From Candidatus Heimdallarchaeota archaeon (GTDB lineage: Archaea; Asgardarchaeota; Heimdallarchaeia; Hodarchaeales; Hodarchaeaceae): a DNA stretch of 64,000 nt. A program made the position numbers and the translations under genes. The notes below the pieces were generated by a model. It made no database searches and was not told the origin of the DNA. It saw nothing but the letters and a program-made list of their open reading frames with translations. This document shows, in pieces, positions 33,822 through 42,609 of this stretch (the stretch's first letter is position 1; every line of letters starts with the position of its first letter). The stretch lies in assembly GCA_011364965.1 (NCBI GenBank), contig RDOB01000004.1, forward strand, positions 328,769 through 392,768. The letters run 5' to 3'.

Positions 33822-35213
33822 TCACGTTAATGCAGATTTTAAATTATTTATAACATTAATTAGGTTTTCTTTTCTAATTATTGCTCCTGCAGCCCTACTA
33901 TGTCCTCCTACCTCGGTATTTGGCTCTAATTCATCAATAGTTTGTTTTAAAAGATTGCTTAAATCAATATCTAAATTTGAGTCTTTTGTTAGTCTCATAC
34001 TTATTTTTAATTTCTCATCGTCAATTTCTGTAAATCCTAATAGAGGTTTGTCTTTTAATCCCTTTCTTGTACTAAACATTGAGAGTATAGTACCTATCAA
34101 CCTCTCATTGATGATCTCCTTTCCATCTAATACATACAGTTTATCATCTTCTAGTAGATTCTTGTAACCCCATTTAATACAACGTGAAATTTCTTCCTTA
34201 TATTGCATATTAATCAAATTGAATTCCCTCCATGCTTCTTTCCGGTCTCCCATGCATAATGCAATACCGATATCAGGACGCTGGAGTCGCCCACAAGAGT
34301 TTAACTTCGATGCAAACACTCTAGCGTCTTTTAACATCAGATTCCCTTCCTGCTGAAGCTGATAATCGGTCTTGTAGAGGTCATTTTCATTGAATTCATA
34401 CTTTTGAATTAACTCCGATGCTAAATCCCTACATTCTTCTTTAGAAAGATCAAAGAAAGATCTTTCTTTCCCATTTTTGCTTACTTGAATCCCAATATTT
34501 GACAAGAAAGCTATTATTTCATTCTGATTATTAAATTTAAAAAGCTCACTAAACTGTAAAATTGATAATAGTGATCTTGTCCTGTCGAAAAACCACACTG
34601 AAACAGAATTAGTTATTAAATTAACTTTAAGTGCATCCAATACTATATAATGATTTAAACCTATTAATGAAGCGTTTTTTCCTTGATCCTGTCTATCTCC
34701 TAGTGCACCAATAATCGCTAAGAAAGATAGATCTATATTTATCGGATTTATGAACTTTGAAACTAGGTATACAACCCCAGCTCCACTTATCTCTGTAGTT
34801 CCATCTATAGAAAATAAATGTGGATTTAAATGGTGAATATTATTCGGTAAATCTGGTTCATCAACAATAGTATGATGGTCTAGTATAAATATTTCGGATG
34901 TCCCCTTCCAATTGAGAAATCCGTCCAAAACGCCTGTTCCGATATCAGAGAATATTATTGTTGATTTAGTGGAATAAGTTTGTTGGATTTCTGATATTAT
35001 GGTATATTCTAGTCGTTCTAGTATCCTTATATTGAATGATAATCCTACTCTTGCCAAGGCAATGCCAAGAATGGACGCAGCTGTCAAACCATCCGCATCG
35101 AGATGAGAAAAAATTATTATAGAATTTTTTTTTCCAGTTTCTAAGATTAAATCAGCCATTTCTTTACATGCTTTAAAAAAATCGGAATCAGTAATCATTA
35201 GTTTAGTCTCCAT
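33822..35213 (-). CDS. DHH-family RecJ-like exonuclease/phosphoesterase
   Basis: 463 residues with DHH motifs in order: FSHLDADGLTAASIL, IIFSDIGTGV, FILDHHTIVDEP and GALGDRQDQG, and the DHHA1 domain motif GGHSRAAGAI near the C-terminus. Archaeal members include the GINS-associated nuclease and related single-strand exonucleases. Its place beside Pcc1, eS1 and uS15 is the conserved archaeal one. Which of the archaeal RecJ paralogues it represents cannot be told by eye. Confidence 0.88.
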   Translation of the reverse strand: METKLMITDSDFFKACKEMADLILETGKKNSIIIFSHLDADGLTAASILGIALARVGLSFNIRILERLEYTIISEIQQTYSTKSTIIFSDIGTGVLDGFLNWKGTSEIFILDHHTIVDEPDLPNNIHHLNPHLFSIDGTTEISGAGVVYLVSKFINPINIDLSFLAIIGALGDRQDQGKNASLIGLNHYIVLDALKVNLITNSVSVWFFDRTRSLLSILQFSELFKFNNQNEIIAFLSNIGIQVSKNGKERSFFDLSKEECRDLASELIQKYEFNENDLYKTDYQLQQEGNLMLKDARVFASKLNSCGRLQRPDIGIALCMGDRKEAWREFNLINMQYKEEISRCIKWGYKNLLEDDKLYVLDGKEIINERLIGTILSMFSTRKGLKDKPLLGFTEIDDEKLKISMRLTKDSNLDIDLSNLLKQTIDELEPNTEVGGHSRAAGAIIRKENLINVINNLKSALT

Positions 35214-35388
35214 GAATAAGAGCTTATTTCAATTGAATTCTGCACCCATATGATATATTTCTTGGGAAAAGGAGTTTATGGGTGTTTTTAGAATTACTAC
35301 AGGATGATTATCTTATATAATCAAATATATTATTTCCCTTTGGTACTTGAGTTTCCAGAGACCCTATCAAAACTGATATTAGTTAAAT

Positions 35389-36294
35389 TTATATCAATCC
35401 TTTATCGATTAAGGTTCTAAATTCCTCAAATGATAGTTTTCTTCCCTCTTCAAATTTCTTTTTGGCGTCTTCTGTTTTTTCTTCGAGGATTTCTCTACGT
35501 TGAGCATCTTGGGCTTCACGTACTTTTTGTTTATTTTTGGTAATATCATGACGTATTCGGTTAATTTCACGAATGTATGTTAGATATTCATTGTGAATTG
35601 AGTTTGCTTGTTCTTTTGCATCTAAAAATTGAGCATGAAGGTCATCAGCTTGTTTTCGTAACACATCAGCATTTTTAAAAGCTTGGATCATAGTCTTATG
35701 GTGGTGTCTACTCTCTCGCGCCTGATTTCTGAGGTCGTAATCTAATCCTCGAATTTTTCCTCTCAGTGTATCAATACGACTCCTAATTGTTTTTAGGTCT
35801 CGTGAAATTACATCGGTTTCTCTTACTTCTCTAAATTTCTTCTCAAGTCTATTAATACGATCAACAAGTTCTCGTTCATCAGCAATTGATAAATTAGAAG
35901 TAGTTTGAATTTTCCACTCTAATTCTTGAATATTCTTTCTGATCTTTTTAGCAGAAAAATCCGGATGATTCCTTTTTTGAGGTGTTGTTTCTTTAATTTC
36001 CCCTAATTGTTGATCTAACCTCGTAGCTTGTTCCTCAAATCCTTCAATTTCTTTTAAAAGAAGAGATTTTTTTTCTTTTATTTCCGAGATTGCTTCATTA
36101 CATTTATCTCGTTTTTCTCGCTCTTCTTTTGCCGTTTGTATTAATTCTTTGACTTGTTCATTAAGCAAATTGCGTTTATTAGCAATAGAGGTAACTTTGC
36201 GATTGAATCCTTCCCTTTGTTGTTTGATATCTCTCGCGGTTGCTTCTATATTTGAGATTTTAAGCAATTGCGATTCGATATCTTGATCTGACAA
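35389..36294 (-). CDS. Long coiled-coil protein (COG1340-like)
   Basis: 301 residues, nearly all heptad-like charged helix from residue 5 to about 285. The central segment KKIRKNIQELEWKIQTTSNL and the following DERELVDRINRLEKKFRE are typical of a coiled-coil family common in archaea. No catalytic domain, signal or membrane segment is visible. It is between uS15 and the RecJ-like gene, all on the minus strand, so it may belong to that transcript. Its role is unknown; similar proteins are suggested to be ribosome- or RNA-associated. Confidence 0.75.
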   Translation of the reverse strand: MSDQDIESQLLKISNIEATARDIKQQREGFNRKVTSIANKRNLLNEQVKELIQTAKEEREKRDKCNEAISEIKEKKSLLLKEIEGFEEQATRLDQQLGEIKETTPQKRNHPDFSAKKIRKNIQELEWKIQTTSNLSIADERELVDRINRLEKKFREVRETDVISRDLKTIRSRIDTLRGKIRGLDYDLRNQARESRHHHKTMIQAFKNADVLRKQADDLHAQFLDAKEQANSIHNEYLTYIREINRIRHDITKNKQKVREAQDAQRREILEEKTEDAKKKFEEGRKLSFEEFRTLIDKGLI

Positions 36295-36359
36295 TGGTTA
36301 ACCTTCATTTCAATGGATATTCAAAAGTTTGTTTAGATGAGTTTTTTTCGTTAAATAGC

Positions 36360-36818
36360 TCATCTAAGGTAGAGTGTTGCTTTCGAGGGTTCGTATTTGA
36401 AATCTGGTTCAAAAATCCCTTTTTTTCTATAATATTTAGTTAATCGTCTAATTTTAGATTCAATTAATTGAAGGCCTCTTCTTGAATGAATATCTTTTTT
36501 GTTTCCGCTTTCTAGGTGAGTTCGCAAGATTGATGCTTTTCTTACTAGATTTAGGAAATCTTCTGGCATATTTGGCCCTAGATCATTCTCCTTCATTATT
36601 TTTGTAATAGATCTACTCGTAATTTTTTTTACGTTAGGAATAGCATAGGTGTCTCTTAGAATTAAACCGATTTGAGCGGATCCAAGACCCTCCTTAGCTT
36701 TGTCTATTACAAGATTTTCAATTTCTTCTGACGAATAAGGTATCCATTCTGGAGTCTTTCTCCATATAGGGCGTGTTGAGCCACTTTTTCCCTTTCGTCT
36801 GGCATGCATTCTCGCCAT
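36360..36818 (-). CDS. rps15: Ribosomal protein uS15
   Basis: 153 residues starting [17 protein letters not shown], the standard archaeal uS15 N-terminus, with [20 protein letters not shown] and the C-terminal [17 protein letters not shown]. The GTG at 36830 would add four residues but probably forms part of the GGTGA ribosome binding site. It is the head of the run uS15-coiled coil-RecJ-Pcc1. Confidence 0.95.
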   Translation of the reverse strand: MARMHARRKGKSGSTRPIWRKTPEWIPYSSEEIENLVIDKAKEGLGSAQIGLILRDTYAIPNVKKITSRSITKIMKENDLGPNMPEDFLNLVRKASILRTHLESGNKKDIHSRRGLQLIESKIRRLTKYYRKKGIFEPDFKYEPSKATLYLR

Positions 36819-36955
36819 TCTATTTTTCACCAGAGATAACTAAACAAAATTTTCCTTTAGAATATAAATTGAGTTTAAACTCTTATTAGCAGTCAATTCA
36901 AGGAGAATTTGTTTGATTCATAAATCTTATTTCATTCTTTGTCTTGGTATATATT

Positions 36956-37546
36956 ATGCCATACGTTTCACCTTTCCATTCAATCACCTTTGCTACAAGT
37001 AATATCAATAAATTTCGTGAGATTCAGAATATTTTTCAACGAAAATCAAATTATAAGCTTCAATTATTACCCAGTGAGCTTCTAGAAATTCAAGCAAACA
37101 GCTTAGAGGAAGTAGCAGCTTTTTCTTTAGAAAACATTATCTGGGAGGATGAAAATCAACCAATTTTTGTGGAAGACTCGGGTTTGTTTATTTCAGAGTT
37201 GAATGGATTTCCTGGGCCCTATTCATCTTATATTTATCAAACAATTGGATTGAAGGGAGTCTTAGCATTATTGAAAGGAACTACCAAACGCGAAGCTGTA
37301 TTTAAATCTGTAATTGCTCTGAAGTACAAAAAAATTACTCACATCTGTGTTGGAGCCGTACAGGGATCAATTTCGGAATCTATTTCTGATCTAGGTTGGG
37401 GATATGATCCTATTTTCATTCCTGATGGTACGGATGGGAAAACATTTGGTGAGATACAAGAAAAGAAGAATTATATATCTCATCGATATTTTTCTTCCCT
37501 CAAATTGATCCAAACCCTGGAAACTATTCAGAGGGGTGAAGATTAA
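36956..37546 (+). CDS. XTP/dITP pyrophosphatase (RdgB/HAM1)
   Basis: 196 residues. SITFATSNINKFREIQNIF, VEDSGLFISELNGFPGPYSS, GLGWGYDPIF-like LGWGYDPIFIPDG, KTFGEI and KNYISHR are the HAM1 motifs in order. It hydrolyses XTP, dITP and related non-canonical nucleotides to monophosphates. The ATG at 36956 gives MPYVSPFHSITF; a TTG at 36944 is possible. It abuts the DUF434 gene (stop and ATG directly adjoining), so both are one transcription unit. Confidence 0.93.
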   Translation: MPYVSPFHSITFATSNINKFREIQNIFQRKSNYKLQLLPSELLEIQANSLEEVAAFSLENIIWEDENQPIFVEDSGLFISELNGFPGPYSSYIYQTIGLKGVLALLKGTTKREAVFKSVIALKYKKITHICVGAVQGSISESISDLGWGYDPIFIPDGTDGKTFGEIQEKKNYISHRYFSSLKLIQTLETIQRGED

Positions 37547-38311
37547 ATGCTGAGAAGTCCAGAAGAAACTCTTAAGAATTTAACTTTTATAAAAGCATAT
37601 TATGATCTATTATTTTTAGTTGATCGTGGATATCCTCAACAGAGTGCTGTTTCCTTTGTATCTAATCATTATTTATTGAACAAACAAGCTAACCAATTAT
37701 TAAATCGTATTATATTCTCCAAGCACGAAATATCGATAATTTCTGAAAAAACTATTCCAGATATAAAATTACTTGATAGTTGTGATTTACACATTGATGG
37801 ATACAATCAATTTATAACATTTTTTTCTTTAAAAAACCAAGATACAATTATTCTATGTCGTGATGAGATCTTAAGAGACATTTTTTCTTTCTTACATTCA
37901 AAAAAGGATCTATACTTCGATAATTCATATTTAACATCCTTTATTCTCACGTTCAACCAACTTAATTCAGCAAATCTAATCTTTTATCTTGATAAGCAAT
38001 GGAGTCATAGTAAAAAGCATGCAGAGGCAATTAATAGCATTCTTCATAAACACGATATTTCAGGTGAATGTTTAGTTACACAGAATGTGGATAAACGTCT
38101 CAGAGATCAACAATCAGGGGTCGTTGTATCTCACGATCGTGCAGTTTTAATGAGTTCAAATCAACACTTTAGGTATACAAATTGGCTCTACAAAGTTTTC
38201 TTTGAATTGGATTATGAGAAATCTAAATTCATCGATTTTAAGAGTTTTAATTATTCCTACAATCAATCCTCGAAACTTATTAATAGCTATCCTCTTTCCC
38301 TAAAGACTTGA
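37547..38311 (+). CDS. DUF434/DUF5616 family protein (COG2454)
   Basis: 254 residues. FLVDRGYPQQSAVSFVSNHY, LHIDGYNQFITFFSL, CRDEILRDIF and GECLVTQNVDKRLRDQQSG match a conserved archaeal family of unknown activity, whose C-terminal half resembles a PIN/NYN-like nuclease layout with spaced acidic residues (DGYN, RDE, D-R-A-V). It starts on the base after the XTP pyrophosphatase stop. A nuclease role is a guess. Confidence 0.72.
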   Translation: MLRSPEETLKNLTFIKAYYDLLFLVDRGYPQQSAVSFVSNHYLLNKQANQLLNRIIFSKHEISIISEKTIPDIKLLDSCDLHIDGYNQFITFFSLKNQDTIILCRDEILRDIFSFLHSKKDLYFDNSYLTSFILTFNQLNSANLIFYLDKQWSHSKKHAEAINSILHKHDISGECLVTQNVDKRLRDQQSGVVVSHDRAVLMSSNQHFRYTNWLYKVFFELDYEKSKFIDFKSFNYSYNQSSKLINSYPLSLKT

Positions 38312-38337
38312 TCAGTTGCAAATTTTACAAAACCTAA

Positions 38338-38532
38338 GGGCACGTAGCGAAGCTAGTGGCCTCGCTATAAAGCGAGACCGGACATGTATCGCGCCGGGCT
38401 CCAGAACTCCTGTGAACTTCACTGGGTTTACTGAGACTCATGATGACGTTCTGGAAAAATGAGGAAACTCGGTGTCACCTATGCATTCTGCAAGGTGTCC
38501 GAAAATCGTCGGTTCAAATCCGACCGTGCCCA
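38338..38532 (+). tRNA. tRNA-Trp (anticodon CCA) with three introns
   Basis: Acceptor GGGCACG pairs with CGTGCCC, then A73. Anticodon loop CTCCAG-A holds CCA at 38401-38403. Stem CCGGG (38394-38398) pairs with CTCGG (38468-38472) only if about 62 bases (38405-38466) are removed, the canonical 37/38 intron. The D-arm GCGA/TCGC closes only after removing about 27 bases (38360-38386) containing hairpin CTCGC/GCGAG. The variable region (38473-38507) is 35 bases with hairpin CACCT/AGGTG, implying a third intron of about 30. The anticodon intron carries ATGATGA and CTGA boxes, perhaps a C/D guide RNA. The gene is 195 bases long. Confidence 0.85.
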
Positions 38533-38972
38533 CCTCATGATACCATTGAAGGTAATCTTTTGTTACACTTCCGTTGGAGATTGAAGAAGCAAGAATTACC
38601 TTCTAAAATAGCATAATTTTAAATAAAAATTGAGATTACACTTGATTAGAGAATTTAATATAACCTAATTAAAAATCCTAATCAATTGATTTTACTTATA
38701 TGGTCTAATTGGGCTTCTGATAAATTTGGGTTTATTAGAATTTTTTTTGGGATATACAGCACATTCTTCAACAATTCACGCAAATATTCGATTGACACTT
38801 CCCATTAAACAGATAAATATACATCGAAAACTGCCTTAGACAGAAGAAATTACACTCTAACTACTGTTAATTCTCGTTATTGACCCAATGATATGGATTA
38901 CTGATGTTAGAGTTTGTAAAAAGTCTAATTAACTAATGAATAATACTTTAACTAATATGGAAGTGACGATAA
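38533..38972. other. Intergenic region upstream of stalk protein P1
   Basis: About 440 AT-rich bases. A nine-base inverted repeat GAAGGTAAT (38548-38556) / ATTACCTTC (38595-38603) follows the tRNA and could be a terminator stem or small RNA. The right end must hold the P1 promoter and leader. No other gene is visible. Confidence 0.45.
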
Positions 38973-39281
38973 TTGGAATATTTACACGCAGCTTTGGTTC
39001 TACATTCTAGTGGTAAAAAAATTACAGAAAAAGGGATTCAAGCCGTAATTAAGGCTGCTGGTGCTACACCAGACGATGCAAAAATCAAAGCACTCGTTGC
39101 CACCCTTTCTTCTATTAATATTGATGAGGCCATTAAAGGAGCTTCTTTAATGACTGCTGCCCCTGTCTCAAAAGGTAAAACAGAACCTTCTAAGGATGTC
39201 CAAGAAGGCGCTAAAGAGGAAGAGGCAAAAGAAGAGGAGGAAGAAGGTGACGATCTAGGGTTGTCTTCTTTATTTGGATAA
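38973..39281 (+). CDS. rpl12: Ribosomal stalk protein P1 (aP1/L12)
   Basis: 102 residues. EYLHAALVLHSSGKKITEKG, VIKAAGATPDDAKIKALV and an E-rich hinge end in GDDLGLSSLFG, the tail that recruits translation GTPases. The start is TTG. In many archaea it follows uL10, but here it stands alone between tRNA genes. Confidence 0.95.
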   Translation: MEYLHAALVLHSSGKKITEKGIQAVIKAAGATPDDAKIKALVATLSSINIDEAIKGASLMTAAPVSKGKTEPSKDVQEGAKEEEAKEEEEEGDDLGLSSLFG

Positions 39282-39485
39282 TAAAGGATCCCCTCTTTTC
39301 TACAATTTTTTCTTACCAAATCTTTTACTCTCTTTCTTTTGTTATAATTCATCAAAATGACTGTATTTGAAAAAAAAGTCGAATTTGCAAGGTTTTAATA
39401 TTCCTTTTGATTTTTAAGAATTAGGATTGAAACCTCATTTATGTTTCAGACAACAGAAATCTTAAAGCATGACGATGTTTAAAGC

Positions 39486-39558
39486 GGGCCGATGGTGAAG
39501 TAGGTATCACGCCGCCTTCGCAAGGCGGAGAGCCCGAGTTCAAATCTCGGTCGGTCCA
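39486..39558 (+). tRNA. tRNA-Ala (anticodon CGC)
   Basis: Acceptor GGGCCGA pairs with TCGGTCC (one G-T pair), A73. The anticodon stem CCGCC/GGCGG encloses TTCGCAA with anticodon CGC. The T-arm CCGAG-TTCAAAT-CTCGG is complete. No intron. Confidence 0.92.
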
Positions 39559-39599
39559 CTATATATAATTATTAGGCAAATTATATCTAAGGAATTGCA

Positions 39600-40646
39600 A
39601 TGTCAGTTCACCCAATACCAAATAGAAATATGTTGTTAAATCGTTCTAAACATGCATTTTTTGGTGCAGGATACACGCTTTGGGATGATTACTGTAATTC
39701 AACCTCTTTTGATTTCATTGCCAAAAAAGATAATGTCTCCTCTTCATCACAGCATATTATTACCAAAATTGTCGTTGATTTGGATTTATTTAGAAAACAA
39801 ACGTCAATAGAATTGCAATTAATTTCAAGCTTGATTTCCGGTTCTCCTTTAGTAATAGGTCATTCAGCAGCTGGAAAACATCTTGATGAAGCCACTCTTT
39901 ATCGAAGGCACAATGTCTCTGCTGTCTCGATCCCGACTTTGCTTATGCTTTTAAAATATGAAAAGGGTGAGCATTCGTCCAAAATTTCAAAATTTTCTCA
40001 TCCTGGAGGGATAGCAGTCAATATTTCAAAGGAAATCTTAAAAGCAAGGAGAAAATATCTACAAATGAATCAGAAACTCCTTGCAGAGAAAATTGGAGTA
40101 TCTCGTCATTCTTTGTACAAGTATGAGAAAGGAGAGAGTTTTCCAAATCCTGATACTTATCAAAATCTTAAAAGGATTCTTGGCGATGATCTTGACGTTT
40201 CATTAAATATTCTAGAAACCGAATCAAGAGGATTATGCGAAGAGAATCTCGACAATTTTAAGACACCCAACTCTAATTTGAAGAAGGAAATTGCTTCCTA
40301 CCTCGAAGAAAAGGAATTTAATATTCTCTGGTTTAAATCTAGCCCCTTTGATGGATTATCTGAACCATTATTCGAAGCTAAAATGGATGAAAAATCCAAT
40401 TGCACTCCATATCCCATAATAACTGGAGTTACAGAGAGTACGGAAACGAAAGATGATGAACGTATCATTAAAACTACAAGTTTATCTCAATTTCTTCAAA
40501 AACAAGCGATATGGTTCGTTGAAGATGATTTAGATAAAGATGATTCTGGGTATGAATCATTTGCAATTACTTTCGTAAAAATCTCTGATCTTGAACGAAT
40601 GCCTTCAAGTGAATTTAAAAAACTTCTCTCACGAAAGAATAAATGA
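39600..40646 (+). CDS. Archaeal HTH transcriptional regulator (COG1395)
   Basis: 348 residues. The N-terminal third is a restriction-endonuclease-like domain (IVVDLDLFRKQTSIELQLIS; LVIGHSAAGKHLD). A Cro/XRE helix-turn-helix follows at about 150-200 (LKARRKYLQMNQKLLAEKIG and VSRHSLYKYEKGES), then a C-terminal domain. This three-part layout is the conserved archaeal regulator of COG1395. Its targets are unknown. It stands just after tRNA-Ala and before the OST3/6-like gene. Confidence 0.85.
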   Translation: MSVHPIPNRNMLLNRSKHAFFGAGYTLWDDYCNSTSFDFIAKKDNVSSSSQHIITKIVVDLDLFRKQTSIELQLISSLISGSPLVIGHSAAGKHLDEATLYRRHNVSAVSIPTLLMLLKYEKGEHSSKISKFSHPGGIAVNISKEILKARRKYLQMNQKLLAEKIGVSRHSLYKYEKGESFPNPDTYQNLKRILGDDLDVSLNILETESRGLCEENLDNFKTPNSNLKKEIASYLEEKEFNILWFKSSPFDGLSEPLFEAKMDEKSNCTPYPIITGVTESTETKDDERIIKTTSLSQFLQKQAIWFVEDDLDKDDSGYESFAITFVKISDLERMPSSEFKKLLSRKNK

Positions 40647-40885
40647 TATTTGTCATTCCAATCCTCGACAAAGCAATTCTTGGAAAGCAACGTATTTCGA
40701 AAAGAAATTAAGCTTGACTTTTAGCCCAATTAATTGAATAGATATTTGATATGAAGTTGTTTGCACTCTTTCTACTTGTTTTCCAATTAGGTTAAACACC
40801 AGTATTAAATTTAGACATGGAAAATATCAGTAGAATTTACATATCATAATCTTATTCATTAAATAACTGCTAAAAGGTCCTTCAC

Positions 40886-41338
40886 ATGTCAAAAAAGCAA
40901 ACTGAATCTAACAATGACGTTGCTACTCGCTTACCATGGCTACCTGGTCTTAAGAGACCCGCTATTACATTTCGAATTCCAGATGTTGCTTTACCGTATG
41001 AAACTCCCCATAGATACATCTTAGCGGTACTCTTGGTGGCTATTATTTTCATCCTTGCTGGAGGAATTTATGATATTACAGAAAATCCTCTACCTATGGG
41101 CCAGACTTCTACTGCGCTAGTACCAATATTCCAATCAGCAAGCGAGCAATTCTTGGTTGAATCCTTAATTGCAGCATTATTCTTTGCGCTGGGTTCTGGC
41201 GGATTTTACATGATTAGGTATTCCACTCGGTTTGCTTATGACATCCGGACCTCTATTACCTTGATCATAATTGGGATCTTGCTTGCAATAATTGCTGCAG
41301 GAAGTATTACAATTCTCTATGATTGGAAACTGCAATAA
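40886..41338 (+). CDS. OST3/OST6 (TUSC3/MAGT1)-like membrane protein
   Basis: 150 residues with three helices (about 45-63, 90-112 and 121-145). ILAGGIYDITENPLPMG, then SASEQFLVESLIAALFFALG, then DIRTSITLIIIGILLAIIAA parallel the last three helices of human TUSC3 and MAGT1 ([50 protein letters not shown]). The thioredoxin domain that precedes them in eukaryotes is missing, so it could tether or shape the complex but not act as oxidoreductase. It is preceded by AAAGG before the ATG and followed 25 bases later by a tRNA. Confidence 0.68.
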   Translation: MSKKQTESNNDVATRLPWLPGLKRPAITFRIPDVALPYETPHRYILAVLLVAIIFILAGGIYDITENPLPMGQTSTALVPIFQSASEQFLVESLIAALFFALGSGGFYMIRYSTRFAYDIRTSITLIIIGILLAIIAAGSITILYDWKLQ

Positions 41339-41362
41339 CAAAAAGATCTAATGCAATTGATA

Positions 41363-41501
41363 GCCGGGGTAGCCAAGCGGACTGGTTAAAGATCCTTCAT
41401 CTCCTCGTACTACGGCGCTGGCCTTGAGTCAACGTGAATTTATAAATGCAGGTAAGCCAGTGTACTTTTTGTACTCGAGGGTTCAAATCCCTCCCCCGGC
41501 G
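41363..41501 (+). tRNA. tRNA-Ser (anticodon UGA) with two introns
   Basis: Acceptor GCCGGGG pairs with CCCCGGC, with G73. Anticodon stem CTGGC (41418-41422) pairs with GCCAG (41456-41460). The loop CTTGAG reads anticodon TGA (41425-41427) and is followed by about 26 bases (41429-41454), the canonical intron. The D-arm GCC/GGC closes only if about 24 bases (41390-41413) are removed. The class II variable arm GTAC-TTTTT-GTAC and T-arm GAGGG-TTCAAAT-CCCTC are intact. G73 and the long variable arm support serine over leucine. Confidence 0.87.
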
Positions 41502-41502
41502 T

Positions 41503-41508
41503 GTTTTT
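41503..41508 (+). terminator. T-run after tRNA-Ser(UGA)
   Basis: Six T residues begin two bases past the tRNA 3' end, a likely archaeal transcription stop. Confidence 0.4.
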
Positions 41509-41665
41509 TAAAGGAATTTAAAAAAGAATTCTATTCAATATTTGGAAACAAAAATGTCTATTTCTGTTAAAATACGTTTATTGAGCCTATATTAGGTTTT
41601 TTTAAATGAAAACCAATAATGCTTATAACCTCAGATTATTCCACCTAATTAAGTAATCTAAACGA

Positions 41666-42010
41666 ATGATTAGCATAGACAATTTGGTGACTTTCACTTT
41701 GGTAGCTGTAGCACGAATTCGATTAATGAGCGCTGATGTCAGGCAGCTTGATGGAATTTGCGATGAAATGAGAAGGATCGCAGATAAATCTGGAGTAAAA
41801 ATGCGAGGACCAATTCCCTTACCTACAAAGAAATTAAATTTACCTGTAAGAAAGTCCCCAAGTGGTCAAGGTACTGCAACTTGGGAAGATTATGAGCTCA
41901 GAATTCATAAAAGATTAATTGATATCGACGCTGACGATAGAACCATGCGGCAAATCATTCGATTAAATGTTTCTCGTTCTTTATTTGTAGAGATAGAATT
42001 AAGGACATAA
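41666..42010 (+). CDS. rps10: Ribosomal protein uS10
   Basis: 114 residues. ARIRLMSADVRQLDGICDEM and GVKMRGPIPLPTKKLNLPVR, and the end RHSLF-like RLNVSRSLFVEIEL, follow uS10. It is 13 bases before uS7. In most archaea the order is uS12-uS7-EF1A-uS10; here uS10 leads uS7 and EF1A lies inverted next to them. Confidence 0.95.
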   Translation: MISIDNLVTFTLVAVARIRLMSADVRQLDGICDEMRRIADKSGVKMRGPIPLPTKKLNLPVRKSPSGQGTATWEDYELRIHKRLIDIDADDRTMRQIIRLNVSRSLFVEIELRT

Positions 42011-42023
42011 GAGGAGTTAAAAA

Positions 42024-42596
42024 ATGAGTACAGAACCCCTGAAAGTTTTCGGATTATGGGATAGTCAAGACGTTGAAATCAAAGATATAAGTCTTGTAAG
42101 GTATATTAATTTGAAAGACCGATTAATTCCTCATAGCGCTGGAAGGCATGAACATAAACGCTTTCATAAGTCTAATGTCCACATCATTGAACGGTTGGCT
42201 AATAAATTAATGAGTCCTGGGAAGAATACGGGGAAAAAAATCTTAGCCCTAAATGCAGTTAAATCGTCCCTTCAAATAATTGAGCTTAAAACAGGGAGTA
42301 ATCCCATACAAGCCCTTGTTGACGCAATTGTAAACTGCGCTCCAAGAGAGGAAACCACTCGTATCAGTTATGGAGGAATTGTTTATCATACTGCTGTAGA
42401 TAGTGCTCCTCAACGAAGAGTTGATGTTGCTTTACGTCTATTAGCACTAGCAGTAAGACGTGCCTCTTTTAATAATGTCAGATCATTTGAAGAGATTCTA
42501 GCTGATCAATTAATCCTTGCTTCTACAAATAATGCAAACTCAACTGCAATCAAACGGAAGCAAGATATTGAGAGAGTAGCATTAAGTGCACGATAA
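42024..42596 (+). CDS. rps7: Ribosomal protein uS7
   Basis: 190 residues. LIPHSAGRHEHKRFHKSNVH, IERLANKLMSPGKNTGKKIL and QRRVDVALRLLALAVRRASF are uS7 motifs; the C-terminus NSTAIKRKQDIERVALSAR is the usual one. It converges on the HBS1/eRF3-like GTPase gene, 13 bases away. Confidence 0.96.
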   Translation: MSTEPLKVFGLWDSQDVEIKDISLVRYINLKDRLIPHSAGRHEHKRFHKSNVHIIERLANKLMSPGKNTGKKILALNAVKSSLQIIELKTGSNPIQALVDAIVNCAPREETTRISYGGIVYHTAVDSAPQRRVDVALRLLALAVRRASFNNVRSFEEILADQLILASTNNANSTAIKRKQDIERVALSAR

Positions 42597-42609
42597 GAAT
42601 CGTTTTCTA

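Noticed and set aside
38548..38603. Nine-base inverted repeat after tRNA-Trp as a structured RNA gene
   Set aside because: The loop is long (38 bases) and no other paired segments or conserved motifs are visible; noted only as a possible terminator.
41363..41501. tRNA-Leu instead of tRNA-Ser at this class II gene
   Set aside because: The anticodon closed by CTGGC/GCCAG is TGA and the discriminator is G, which fit serine.
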